Below are positions 36,432 to 44,806 of a stretch of 64,000 bases of DNA, one piece after another. Under the pieces are notes generated by a model, which did no database searches, was not told the origin of the DNA, and worked only from the letters and a program-made list of their open reading frames with translations. Every line of letters starts with the position of its first letter. Positions within the stretch are counted from its first letter, which is position 1. Source of the DNA: CAYTPI01 sp964439625 (GTDB taxonomy: Bacteria; Chloroflexota; Anaerolineae; Aggregatilineales; UBA3940); the NCBI GenBank assembly GCA_964439625.1, contig CAYTPI010000003.1, forward strand, positions 180,083 through 244,082. The letters run 5' to 3'. Both the position numbers and the translations under genes were made by a program.

Positions 36432-37550
36432 TTAGACTCTAAAAGTTCCGCCCATACGCGCTGTTGACCGTTCAATGCGACGCGCCGAGCTTGTTAGCAA
36501 GAAGCTGAACATAAAATAGACTGCCGCCACAAAGATATAGGCTTCCGTTTTGTGCAGTTGAAACTCCGGGTCTTGGCTGAGCGCAGCGGCAGTAATGCCG
36601 AGGAATTCCAGCAGAGTAACGATGCTGACTAACGTCGTATCCTGAAATAGATTAATGAACTGCCCCACAACAGTAGGGATGACTATACGAAGCGCTTGCG
36701 GTAATACGATCAAAATTGTGACCAGCGGAGCTGGCATCCCGAGGGCTTGGGCTGCTTCAACTTGACCATCGGGAATAGCTTGCAGACCACCCCGGATAAT
36801 CTCAGCGAGGTACGCGGCTTCAAAAAGCGTCAGCCCGGCAATTGCTCGGAAGACAACATCAATTGATGTGTTACCAAGGAAGAGCGGCAGCATCACTTGA
36901 GCGATGAACAAAACACTGATCAGTGGGACGCCGCGGAACAGCTCAATATAGATGGTGCTCAAAACCCGTATAATCGGTAAGTTGTCCGCCCGGCGGCCCA
37001 GCGCCAACAAAATGCCCAATGGAAACGCAAGCACAATACTAACAATTGTCAAAACCAACGTTAATAGTAGGCCACTCCACAACTGGGTACGAACTCGTGG
37101 CAGAAACTCTGATAAGAAAGATGCACCAGCCTCAGGCTCCGCGAAGCCTAACAGCAAAATCCAGATGACGAAGGGCGACAGTATCCACAAGACACCGAGT
37201 ATCAAACGAATGGTGCGGTTCACACGACCAATTGTGAAACTGCCTACCACGAGAAATAAAATTAACCCGAAACTCAAATAGGGTCGCCACGATTCTTCTC
37301 GCGGATACTGTCCAATCGCAAATAATTCAGGATTCGCTGTTACGACAGTCCAATCTGCTTCGAAGAGAACAAATAAAACCAGCCCGCGCACGAGCAATAC
37401 AATAATGGCAGCAGAAACAATTGTCAGGATGGCGTTGGATATTGAGTTAAATAGGTTTTCTCTAACCCAACCAATTGGGCCAACAGACATTAGAGGCGGC
37501 GGCTCATTCGGCGGTGGCGCGAGCGCCGACTCTGGAGATGTTGTATCCAT
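36432..37550 (-). CDS. aapM: Amino acid ABC transporter permease (AapM-like)
   Basis: About 372 residues from the ATG at 37550, five bases after the stop of the other permease; a TTG at 37553 is an alternative. A hydrophilic Pro-rich start is followed by an N-terminal pair of helices and the HisM/GlnP-type domain, with the EAA loop region EAAQALGMPAPLVTILIVLPQALR that contacts the ATPase. The longer N-terminal half is typical of AapM rather than GlnP. Confidence 0.92.
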   Translation of the reverse strand: MDTTSPESALAPPPNEPPPLMSVGPIGWVRENLFNSISNAILTIVSAAIIVLLVRGLVLFVLFEADWTVVTANPELFAIGQYPREESWRPYLSFGLILFLVVGSFTIGRVNRTIRLILGVLWILSPFVIWILLLGFAEPEAGASFLSEFLPRVRTQLWSGLLLTLVLTIVSIVLAFPLGILLALGRRADNLPIIRVLSTIYIELFRGVPLISVLFIAQVMLPLFLGNTSIDVVFRAIAGLTLFEAAYLAEIIRGGLQAIPDGQVEAAQALGMPAPLVTILIVLPQALRIVIPTVVGQFINLFQDTTLVSIVTLLEFLGITAAALSQDPEFQLHKTEAYIFVAAVYFMFSFLLTSSARRIERSTARMGGTFRV

Positions 37551-37555
37551 CAATT

Positions 37556-38797
37556 TTACCTCGTCACAATCTGATTACGGCGGTTATACTGGTTCAAGAA
37601 AAACGAGATTGATAAACTGAACACTAAGAATGTCGCCATTAGTAATAGAATGATTTGGATATTCTGCCCCGTTTGATTGCCAATTGTCGTCGTCACATTG
37701 AATACATCTGGGTAGGCAACAGCGATAGCGAGCGTTGAGTTCTTTGTCAGGTTCAGATATTGGTTGATTAGTGGCGGGATAATTACACGCAGGGCTTGGG
37801 GCAAGATGACAAGCCGCAACCGTTGCCCACGAGTAAGACCAAGTGCAGTAGCCGCTTCAATTTGACCCGACGAGACCGACTGTATACCCGCTCGAACAAC
37901 CTCAGCTACGAATGCTCCGGTATAAAGGGTCAAACCAACAACGAGCGCAAGGTAGCCTGCAGATAGCTGCCAGCCTCCTTCATAGTTGACGATTAGCCCA
38001 TCCCCCTCGAGTGTCGGAATAGACAACTCGAGGGGAGCCCCCGGCAGGATCAGCCAACCAATAAACGAAACGATTACCAAACCCGAAACGCTCCACCAAA
38101 ACTGACCAACTGCAAGTAAACCTTCGCGTTCGCGCAGAGCAATACGGTAACGATACAATCCATAGCTCACAACAAGCCCAACCACAATAAACAATAGCCA
38201 AAGCAAAAACGATTCCTGACGCTCTAAGCCTGGAAATGCTGACGAACGACGGTTGAGAAATATCAGTGGTGGTACGGTGACAAAGCCTACATCAACGGGT
38301 TGAGCGGGAAAGATGATCATTTCATCGCGTCGAGGGCGTGGCAGGGCTTGAACCAAAGCAAGATAGAAAAACAACTGCACCAACAACGGTACGTTTTGTT
38401 CAATTTCAATGTAGGCTTGGGCTAGGCGGCGAACGAGCCAGTTATTTGACAGGCGCGAAATACCAACAACGAGACCGACGATAGTAGTAAGAACAATGCC
38501 CACACTGACAGCCCTGACTGTATTGGCAAGACCGACGAAATAGGCCTGCCAGACGGGTTGGTCAGCATCGAAAGCGGGCCCTTCTGCGATGCGAAACCCA
38601 GCGCGACGTGTCATGAACTCGAAGCTGAGGTCTAACCCCAGTTGCTCCAAGCTGGAACGCAGATTCGAATACAAGACATAGATCAACAGAAGAACTGCGG
38701 CTAAAATAGCAAGCTGAAAAATCCAACGCAAGACACGGATATCTCGATAGAACGGCACCGCGGAACTGGGTTGAGAATCATTAAGTGATGCGCTCAA
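37556..38797 (-). CDS. aapQ: Amino acid ABC transporter permease (AapQ-like)
   Basis: 413 residues. The start appears to be TTG at 38797, with GGAG about ten bases upstream; no ATG occurs near. The N-terminal helix region contains RRAGFRIAEG, found in AapQ; a long periplasmic insertion follows, then the permease core with EAATALGLTRGQRLRLVILPQALR as the EAA loop. It forms the membrane heterodimer with the AapM-like protein. Confidence 0.9.
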   Translation of the reverse strand: MSASLNDSQPSSAVPFYRDIRVLRWIFQLAILAAVLLLIYVLYSNLRSSLEQLGLDLSFEFMTRRAGFRIAEGPAFDADQPVWQAYFVGLANTVRAVSVGIVLTTIVGLVVGISRLSNNWLVRRLAQAYIEIEQNVPLLVQLFFYLALVQALPRPRRDEMIIFPAQPVDVGFVTVPPLIFLNRRSSAFPGLERQESFLLWLLFIVVGLVVSYGLYRYRIALREREGLLAVGQFWWSVSGLVIVSFIGWLILPGAPLELSIPTLEGDGLIVNYEGGWQLSAGYLALVVGLTLYTGAFVAEVVRAGIQSVSSGQIEAATALGLTRGQRLRLVILPQALRVIIPPLINQYLNLTKNSTLAIAVAYPDVFNVTTTIGNQTGQNIQIILLLMATFLVFSLSISFFLNQYNRRNQIVTR

Positions 38798-38853
38798 TGG
38801 TTAAACACTCCGGCTAGGTGGACAAACGGATAGAAAAAAACGCTGTGATAGCA

Positions 38854-38879
38854 TGCAGCCCGACGATTGCCGGGCTGCA
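38854..38879 (-). terminator. Stem-loop between binding-protein and permease genes
   Basis: TGCAGCCCG/CGGGCTGCA, 9 bp with an 8-base loop. On the minus strand no T-run follows directly (a run of seven T lies about 20 bases on), so it more likely stabilises the abundant binding-protein mRNA or partly blocks read-through than ends transcription. Confidence 0.55.
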
Positions 38880-38909
38880 CTTGATCGTTAGTTACATCAA
38901 AAAAACAAC

Positions 38910-40082
38910 TTAGCGCAGGGCTGGCGAATAGATCAAACCACCTTCAGTCCAGTGCGCATTCAGTGAGCCTGCACGCTCGATTCCGATTGGCGTCAGGTTA
39001 GCATCATAAATGTCTGCGTAGTTACCCACTTGGCTAATAACCTGATACCCAAAGTTCTGTGGAATACCCAGCAACGCACCGAGATCGTCATCGCCTGTAC
39101 CAAGCAAACGCTGGACGGCGATATCATCGCTTTCCAAGAAATCATCAACGTTTTCTTGGTTGACACCAAGACGCTCAGCCTCAAAGGTGATGTAAGTTGC
39201 CCACTGGACAACATCACCCCACTCGCTGTCGTTAGCACGAACAACTGGGCCGAGTGGCTCCTTGGAGATGGTTACCGGAAGAATGACAAAGTCTTCTGGG
39301 TTTTCCGAAGCAGAACGCAAGGCAGCCAACTGTGACTTATCAGAGGTCTCTGCGTCGCAGGTGCCATTGACCAGGTTCTCATGAGTGTCAGCGGTTTCGG
39401 CGTATACCTGTGGTACGTAGTCAATGCCCTCAGCGGCAAAAGTGTCTTCCAAGTTCAGCTCAGTGGTAGTACCAGAAGTCACACAAATCGTAGCACCATT
39501 CAAATCGGCAAGCGTCTCGAAGCCATCTTCAGCACGCACCATAAAGCCTTGACCATCGTAGAATGTTGTTGCGGTGAAGTCAAGGCCTAGGTCGGTATCG
39601 CGCGTTAACGTCCAAGTCGTGTTACGGATCAGGACATCTACCTCGCCGGTTTGAAGGGCTGGGAAACGCTGCTCAGCGTTCAAAGTGACGAATTCCACAG
39701 CTTCCGCATCACCAAGTGCAGCGGCAGCGATCGCACGACAGAAGTCTACATCAAAACCGACGTTGTTACCATCAGCGTCAATAGCACCAAAACCGGGCAG
39801 TTCTGCGTTCACGCCACAACGAACCACACCACGGTCAAGTACTTCTGCGAGTGTGTTGTCACCCGCTTGAGCAGCAGGTTCCTCAGCAGCTTCTTCCTCT
39901 TCCATCTCTTCCTCAGCTTCTTCAGCCGGGGCCTCTTCTTCAGCTTCAGCCTCAGCCTCTTCGGCTGGAGCTTCTTCTTCAGGTTCTTCAACAGTAGCGG
40001 CACAGGCAACCATTAAAGCTGCGCTAAGTACCATGCCTGTGATGAACATGAATAGACGACTACTTATCATCTTGTTGAACAT
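38910..40082 (-). CDS. aapJ: General L-amino acid-binding lipoprotein (AapJ-like)
   Basis: 390 residues. A lipoprotein signal ends in LMVAC (Cys near residue 27). Next come about 45 residues made almost only of Glu, Ala and Pro, a probable flexible acidic tether. The binding domain starts at TLAEVLDRGVVRCGVNAELPGFG, with GFDVDFCRAIAAA, IRNTTWTLTRD and TICVTSGTTTELN, all characteristic of AapJ/BztA. AAAGGGAG precedes the ATG. First gene of the operon. Confidence 0.94.
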   Translation of the reverse strand: MFNKMISSRLFMFITGMVLSAALMVACAATVEEPEEEAPAEEAEAEAEEEAPAEEAEEEMEEEEAAEEPAAQAGDNTLAEVLDRGVVRCGVNAELPGFGAIDADGNNVGFDVDFCRAIAAAALGDAEAVEFVTLNAEQRFPALQTGEVDVLIRNTTWTLTRDTDLGLDFTATTFYDGQGFMVRAEDGFETLADLNGATICVTSGTTTELNLEDTFAAEGIDYVPQVYAETADTHENLVNGTCDAETSDKSQLAALRSASENPEDFVILPVTISKEPLGPVVRANDSEWGDVVQWATYITFEAERLGVNQENVDDFLESDDIAVQRLLGTGDDDLGALLGIPQNFGYQVISQVGNYADIYDANLTPIGIERAGSLNAHWTEGGLIYSPALR

Positions 40083-40176
40083 CTTTTTCTCCCTTTAGAT
40101 TGGAACTAAATGTTTCTTGTACCCACCTCTTTAATGGGTAAAGTGCTAAGCCAGTTGAAGTGTTCTGGTATAGCAA

Positions 40177-40250
40177 TGCCCCCGGCAGGACTCGAACCTG
40201 CGACCGTCAACTTAGAAGGTTGCTGCTCTAATCCGCTGAGCTACGGGGGC
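40177..40250 (-). tRNA. tRNA-Arg (anticodon TCT)
   Basis: On the minus strand: acceptor GCCCCCG/CGGGGGC, D arm GCTC/GAGC, anticodon loop CTTCTAA (anticodon TCT) on a stem whose outermost pair is G-A, T arm GCAGG/CCTGC with TTCGAGT, discriminator A. CCA is not encoded. Confidence 0.94.
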
Positions 40251-40284
40251 AATATATTGATTACGGGGGACTACTACTTATTGG

Positions 40285-40314
40285 ATTGTATCATTGAGCT
40301 TAACGTAAAGTCAA
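40285..40314 (-). promoter_or_regulatory. Sigma-70-type promoter of tRNA-Arg
   Basis: Read on the minus strand, TTGACT (40314-40309) and TACAAT (40290-40285) with an 18-base spacer. The start would lie about 28 bases before the tRNA. Confidence 0.7.
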
Positions 40315-40330
40315 TAGCAAGCGCTAATCA

Positions 40331-40768
40331 TCAAGCTGGGCGTATACCTTTATAAGTGCGACGGCCTGATAGAGTTTGCAAAATCTTTGTTGCAGGCCGA
40401 CCGGTAGCTTCCGCCAGTTCGATGGGATTCATCGGCTTATTACCTGACCCCATCAACGCTCTAAAAAGTGATTCAACCAGAGATAAGCGCTCCGTGAGAA
40501 AATTTTCTTCGCCAGCGCAATTCACCAGAAACAAATAGTGAAATTCCGTCACTTGTGAAACCTGTCCAGTATCTGGATTGATCCAATCATAGACGATATC
40601 CGTGTCGTCAGTCTCGACCAGCTCGTATTCCAGTTCGGCGCAGATACTGATCAACGCTTGATTCAAGTCTTGGCTATTCTTTTGCCACCATTCTTGGTCA
40701 ACAAAAAAGCGGGTCTCCATTGTCGGCTTAACGATTCCAACGGGTGGTAGCGGTTTAGAGTCAGTCAT
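40331..40768 (-). CDS. Uncharacterised protein with possible C-terminal winged-helix segment
   Basis: 145 residues, soluble and acidic; I do not recognise a family. The middle is a mixed alpha/beta stretch (ISICAELEYELVETDDTDIVYDW, FHYLFLVNC). The C-terminus MNPIELAEATGRPATKILQTLSGRRTYKGI looks like a helix-turn-helix: helix, turn at TGRPA, recognition helix, then a basic strand. It follows the 526-residue gene by 14 bases, so the two are probably one operon and may work together. A DNA-binding role is only suggested. Confidence 0.65.
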   Translation of the reverse strand: MTDSKPLPPVGIVKPTMETRFFVDQEWWQKNSQDLNQALISICAELEYELVETDDTDIVYDWINPDTGQVSQVTEFHYLFLVNCAGEENFLTERLSLVESLFRALMGSGNKPMNPIELAEATGRPATKILQTLSGRRTYKGIRPA

Positions 40769-40782
40769 GGGTTACAGTATCC

Positions 40783-42363
40783 CTATTCTGTAAGCTGCCA
40801 GTAAGCACCATCAAAGTGCTTGAACTGGGGCATAATTTCAAGTGCATGGATTATTGGACCAGGCGGGCAGCGTCGCACTATGTTAATGGCACTATGAAGC
40901 GTTCTTAAGTGCACACTTTTTTGTTGGTTGAGGCCGATTAATGCTCGTGCCATCTGCTCGACCAGTTTCTCAAGTGGCAAGTTATTCTTTCCAATGCGCT
41001 CCGCAAAAGCATCGACTATATCTTGATCTTCAATGTTGATAATCACCAGATCATCATATTCGCACCCAATCCGACGCTTTTGATCCTCAAATTGAATGCT
41101 GCGATCCTTGATTTTAAGCGTTGGCACCCATTCCAATCGCGGATTGTGCGATTGCAACCCAATTTCAACAGTGCCTGTATCAAGACGCTTAATATCGATG
41201 AATGCGCCAATCGGCACATCATTGTCTTTGTACCAATCAGCTAGGCCATAGACATAACCATGCTCTCGCACAACCCACCCTGGCATTTCTTCAGTCGTAT
41301 CGCGATCAAGGATTTGAAACCTTACACGCGGCGCCTCGAAGGCTGTAGGGAAAAAGCCACGGACTTTATACGTCAGCGGCAAAGTTCCCGTACGTAGATA
41401 GGGATACGTCAGCGTAAGCGTGACAACTTCTTCGTTCGGATACAAACGTGGTAGCCGAGAAAGGGCATCACCGATTTCAATTTCAAGTTGACGGAATTCC
41501 TCAGTGATGACATTCACGTCATACGATACCGGTTGGTACATAAGACGCTCTGGGACAGCATTGACTTCTTCCGGCTCCATGCGGACTAAATGCCACATAA
41601 TTTGCCCAGCAGGCCCGACCTCATCAAAGCGTTGATCTTCTTGAAGCGCATAGTTCAGCGAAAACTCGGCAAGTTCTTTTTGATTCTCTTGCAAAATTCC
41701 TACTTGCTCCATGATGTCATCAGTGCTCATGGGGCCACCACCCATCATATCAAGAATGGCCTCAGCTAGGTTAAGGTGCCCCTCATTAATTTCAATAAGC
41801 AGTTCAGTTGGAAACCAATATTCTGCCAGCTCGGCTAAATCACCAGAAGCAGCAAGCGCATCATCCAGTTGCCGACTGACGACCCCACCAAAATCGATGA
41901 ACATTTCTTCGGGTGTCAGGTTACTACCGGTGTCATCCCCAGCAAATTCATCTTCCTCGACATTAAAGGCTAGTGTGCCCTCTGGCATATTAAGCACGAA
42001 CTCAGCCTCAGTCTCATCGTCAAATTGGAATAAGCCAACTAAAAACTCAACCCGCTCTGGATTGGAACCGGTGCGAACAGAAATAAGTTCACCTGAAGCA
42101 TCGGCAAGTTCAGAAAATACGAGAACCTCACCAACCTCAATAGTGCGATAAGGATTGTATCTTTTTCCGAGTTTTTTCTTCTTGACAGCAGGCTCAGCCT
42201 CAACAGTTTCTACATGATGCTTCATGAGAATCAAGCTTAATTCATCTGTCGAAAGAGGCGTTTCACGCTCAAGGAGGACGGACTTGAGGAAGTCGATATC
42301 ATCAGACGTAATTGAGAAGGCTTCGCGCCAATACGCTTTCGTCTGCATTTGGTTTTGCGACAA
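40783..42363 (-). CDS. Uncharacterised 526-residue protein
   Basis: A soluble protein without signal or membrane segments. Start at TTG 42363 is supported by GGAG ten bases upstream; an ATG at 42348 is the alternative. The N-terminus (DIDFLKSVLLERETPLSTDELSLILMKH) resembles a helical domain of the HARE-HTH/winged-helix kind, followed by a Lys-rich KKKKLGKRYNPYRTIEVGEVLVF strand region and a largely acidic remainder. A later part (YPYLRTGTLPLTYKVRGFFPTA) looks beta-rich. I cannot assign a function. Its pairing with the following 145-residue gene may be worth comparing across genomes. Confidence 0.7.
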   Translation of the reverse strand: MSQNQMQTKAYWREAFSITSDDIDFLKSVLLERETPLSTDELSLILMKHHVETVEAEPAVKKKKLGKRYNPYRTIEVGEVLVFSELADASGELISVRTGSNPERVEFLVGLFQFDDETEAEFVLNMPEGTLAFNVEEDEFAGDDTGSNLTPEEMFIDFGGVVSRQLDDALAASGDLAELAEYWFPTELLIEINEGHLNLAEAILDMMGGGPMSTDDIMEQVGILQENQKELAEFSLNYALQEDQRFDEVGPAGQIMWHLVRMEPEEVNAVPERLMYQPVSYDVNVITEEFRQLEIEIGDALSRLPRLYPNEEVVTLTLTYPYLRTGTLPLTYKVRGFFPTAFEAPRVRFQILDRDTTEEMPGWVVREHGYVYGLADWYKDNDVPIGAFIDIKRLDTGTVEIGLQSHNPRLEWVPTLKIKDRSIQFEDQKRRIGCEYDDLVIINIEDQDIVDAFAERIGKNNLPLEKLVEQMARALIGLNQQKSVHLRTLHSAINIVRRCPPGPIIHALEIMPQFKHFDGAYWQLTE

Positions 42364-42469
42364 CTCAGTTAATCTCCGTAATATTTGAATAATGTGTCAG
42401 ATTATAAGCTGGTGCTAATTGACGTTTGATCGTAACGAAGGATGCCATCTCAGTCAAGATCAACACGCG

Positions 42470-43921
42470 CTAAGGTTTGACCTCGCGAACCCATTGTAAT
42501 GGTTCGACGGGAATACCATTGACATGCATTTCCCAATGAAGATGTGGCGCAGTAGAGAGCCCTGTATTGCCAATTTCTCCGATCAATTGACCTGCTTCGA
42601 CCACATCGCCCGGCTCGACGAAAATATTTTGCTGATGCCAATAGCCAGTATAAACACCTCGACCATGGTTGATAATTGTTACTAAACCCCGAACATTGAG
42701 GTTGGCGTTATCAACAACGACACCACCCGCTGGTGCATAAATTGGTGTACCACGTACACCAGCAAGGTCAGACCCGGGGTGCCAACTGGTTAGGTCACCT
42801 TGATTGTAAACACGGCTGCTGCCAAAGCCAGAGCTCATTATCCCTGGGGAAGGCAGGTACCATAACCTATCATCCCAGCGTTTTTCTTCACTAAAGCCTG
42901 ACATAATAGTACGAATATAGATTACTTCTTCCGTTACAGATTGCTCATCCCTGAGGGCCTCAAGAACATCTTCCGAGATAAAAATACCCTCAAGCGCGTA
43001 ACTACCCTCTGATATAGTTACATCGCGCACAAAGCTAGTGACGTCTCCAGATGATGATCTAATAGAAATGGCAAAGGGAAAACGTCCGGGTGTTTGAAAA
43101 CGAGCAATAGGAAGCAGGGCTACCCAACTACCCGCATCTTCCTCGACGAAGAGCATTTCTGCATTCAAAAAAGTACCAGATACTAGACTATCTGGTTCGG
43201 TACGGACACGGAGTGTCGTTGTACGGCCTTGTGAGAAGCTATCTGGTGAAATAGAGATAACATACTGTTGCCCTGCAACTTCTGACTCAATTGCTGCCGT
43301 CAGAATACGATGACCAGGGGCCACAGTATGTGGATTGAGAAGTTGATTTTGGAGAAGTACAGATGCTATGGATTGGTTAGCTTGCAGAGCAAGTTGCCAC
43401 AACGGCTGCTCTGCCGTCACCTGCGTCACGGATGTAGCTTGCAAAGCGGGGAACGGTTGTTCGCTACTAGAGGCGGAAAGTACCTGGCCTACAAAAATCA
43501 ACTCTGGGTTAACAATACCATTGCGCCTGCCAAAGTCTTCCGTTGTGGTTGCGTGGCGGCTGGCTAGGACATCCAATGTATCTGTAAAACCGACATTTAC
43601 AAGCATTGCCCCGCTTACTGGAGCAATTGGAATCATTAACACCTGGCCTGGAAAGACTTCAGTGTAAGGTGCGATGTTATTTACGAGCCGTATGGATTCA
43701 GGTGCGACATCATACGAAGTGGCAATTGACTCAACAGTTTCATTGACAAGAACAACGTGAGTAACAGTTGGGCCAGCGCCAGAATTGTCAATGCCTTGCT
43801 GTAGATTCTGCGCATGAGCTGACATCGTAGCAACAACAATGAAGGCCAAAGCCATGGCGATTGTCAATAATCGATTAATGAGGTTGGAACTCGAGCGTAT
43901 CACCAATTTGAAAGAGTTCAT
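42470..43921 (-). CDS. Secreted LysM-M23 metallopeptidase
   Basis: 483 residues. A long signal peptide ends near MSAHAQ. Three LysM-like repeats follow (around THVVLVNETVESIATSYDV, LVNVGFTDTLDVLASRHAT and ANQSIASVLLQNQLL), then a beta-rich linker and the M23 domain: WHPGSDLAG with the first His and Asp, and APHLHWEMHVNG with the HxH zinc ligand. Such LytM-type endopeptidases cut peptidoglycan cross-bridges. Its start overlaps the DUF192 gene by 47 bases. No good ribosome site is visible, so translation may depend on coupling. Confidence 0.9.
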   Translation of the reverse strand: MNSFKLVIRSSSNLINRLLTIAMALAFIVVATMSAHAQNLQQGIDNSGAGPTVTHVVLVNETVESIATSYDVAPESIRLVNNIAPYTEVFPGQVLMIPIAPVSGAMLVNVGFTDTLDVLASRHATTTEDFGRRNGIVNPELIFVGQVLSASSSEQPFPALQATSVTQVTAEQPLWQLALQANQSIASVLLQNQLLNPHTVAPGHRILTAAIESEVAGQQYVISISPDSFSQGRTTTLRVRTEPDSLVSGTFLNAEMLFVEEDAGSWVALLPIARFQTPGRFPFAISIRSSSGDVTSFVRDVTISEGSYALEGIFISEDVLEALRDEQSVTEEVIYIRTIMSGFSEEKRWDDRLWYLPSPGIMSSGFGSSRVYNQGDLTSWHPGSDLAGVRGTPIYAPAGGVVVDNANLNVRGLVTIINHGRGVYTGYWHQQNIFVEPGDVVEAGQLIGEIGNTGLSTAPHLHWEMHVNGIPVEPLQWVREVKP

Positions 43922-44240
43922 AGTGGTCGGTGGACGTTTCTATAATGTACTTTGCGGCACTCTGTGGAAAGTACGCCAGACGCCATGGTTTTGCTAACTT
44001 TTTATCAACAATCGTGTAACTGGAGTCCAACCATAGCACTGTCAAAGGAATAAACATAAACAACATATGAATTGACGTTCCAATTTTCGACTCAGACGTC
44101 TCTACCATCAGCAAAGCCTCTTCCGGCTGTAGGCTACGTCGGAACATCAAGCCTTGGAACTTGCATATGAAGCGGTCACAATATGTGACGTTAGACAGCA
44201 ATTGTTGTTCAGAACAGTAGAGTGACCCAGTTTGCAACAT
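43875..44240 (-). CDS. DUF192 family protein
   Basis: 121 residues. FQGLMFRRSLQPEEALLMV and IHMLFMFIPLTVLWLDSSYTIVDKK are the conserved core of DUF192, whose role is unknown. There is no signal peptide, although many members are exported. It lies six bases after the response regulator's stop and overlaps the peptidase gene, so the three genes are probably one unit. Confidence 0.85.
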   Translation of the reverse strand: MLQTGSLYCSEQQLLSNVTYCDRFICKFQGLMFRRSLQPEEALLMVETSESKIGTSIHMLFMFIPLTVLWLDSSYTIVDKKLAKPWRLAYFPQSAAKYIIETSTDHYELFQIGDTLEFQPH

Positions 44241-44246
44241 CGATTG

Positions 44247-44654
44247 CTATTTTCCTTGGTTAGACAGCACTTCTTCTACCCGCTGCACCAATTCTTCTGG
44301 GCTGAAGGGTTTTGTTACGTAGTCCTGAACGCGTGCAATTTCAAGACCCAGCACCTTATCCATGGTATGAGCCTTTGCTGTAACAATTATGACTGGCGTG
44401 TTTTTCAAATCACCATTGGATTTGATCCTCTGATATACGTCCCAGCCACTCATATCCGGCATCATTAGATCAAGCAGGATGAGGTCAGGCCGCTCTTTTT
44501 CAACCAGTTTGAGGCCCTCCTGCCCTCCGAGAGCACTCTGAACATCATACCCCTTATTGGATAGAATTAATGTAAAGAGATCCACCATAGCTGGGTCATC
44601 TTCAATACACACAATTTTCGTGGCAATATCTCGTTGTTCAGTTATTTCAGTCAT
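44247..44654 (-). CDS. Single-domain response regulator (CheY-like)
   Basis: 135 residues, receiver domain only: VCIEDDPAMVDLF with the acidic pair, LILLDLMMPDMSGWDV with the phospho-acceptor Asp, PVIIVTAKAH, and YVTKPFSPEELV with the conserved Lys. No output domain. The upstream GAGGTGT may serve as ribosome site. The cognate kinase is not adjacent; the receiver-kinase at 48469 is the nearest candidate. Confidence 0.92.
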   Translation of the reverse strand: MTEITEQRDIATKIVCIEDDPAMVDLFTLILSNKGYDVQSALGGQEGLKLVEKERPDLILLDLMMPDMSGWDVYQRIKSNGDLKNTPVIIVTAKAHTMDKVLGLEIARVQDYVTKPFSPEELVQRVEEVLSNQGK

Positions 44655-44806
44655 TTACACCTCAGAAGGTGATATAGGCTACTTGTGTTGCTCAAAGTTA
44701 TGATCAGTTTATCATCAAAAACAGCGCAACCAATTTCGTATCTGTTTTGATTAACTGAGTTAAGTGTACTGTAAACTAGTATCCCTGCCAGCGAGCATAT
44801 TTGCCT

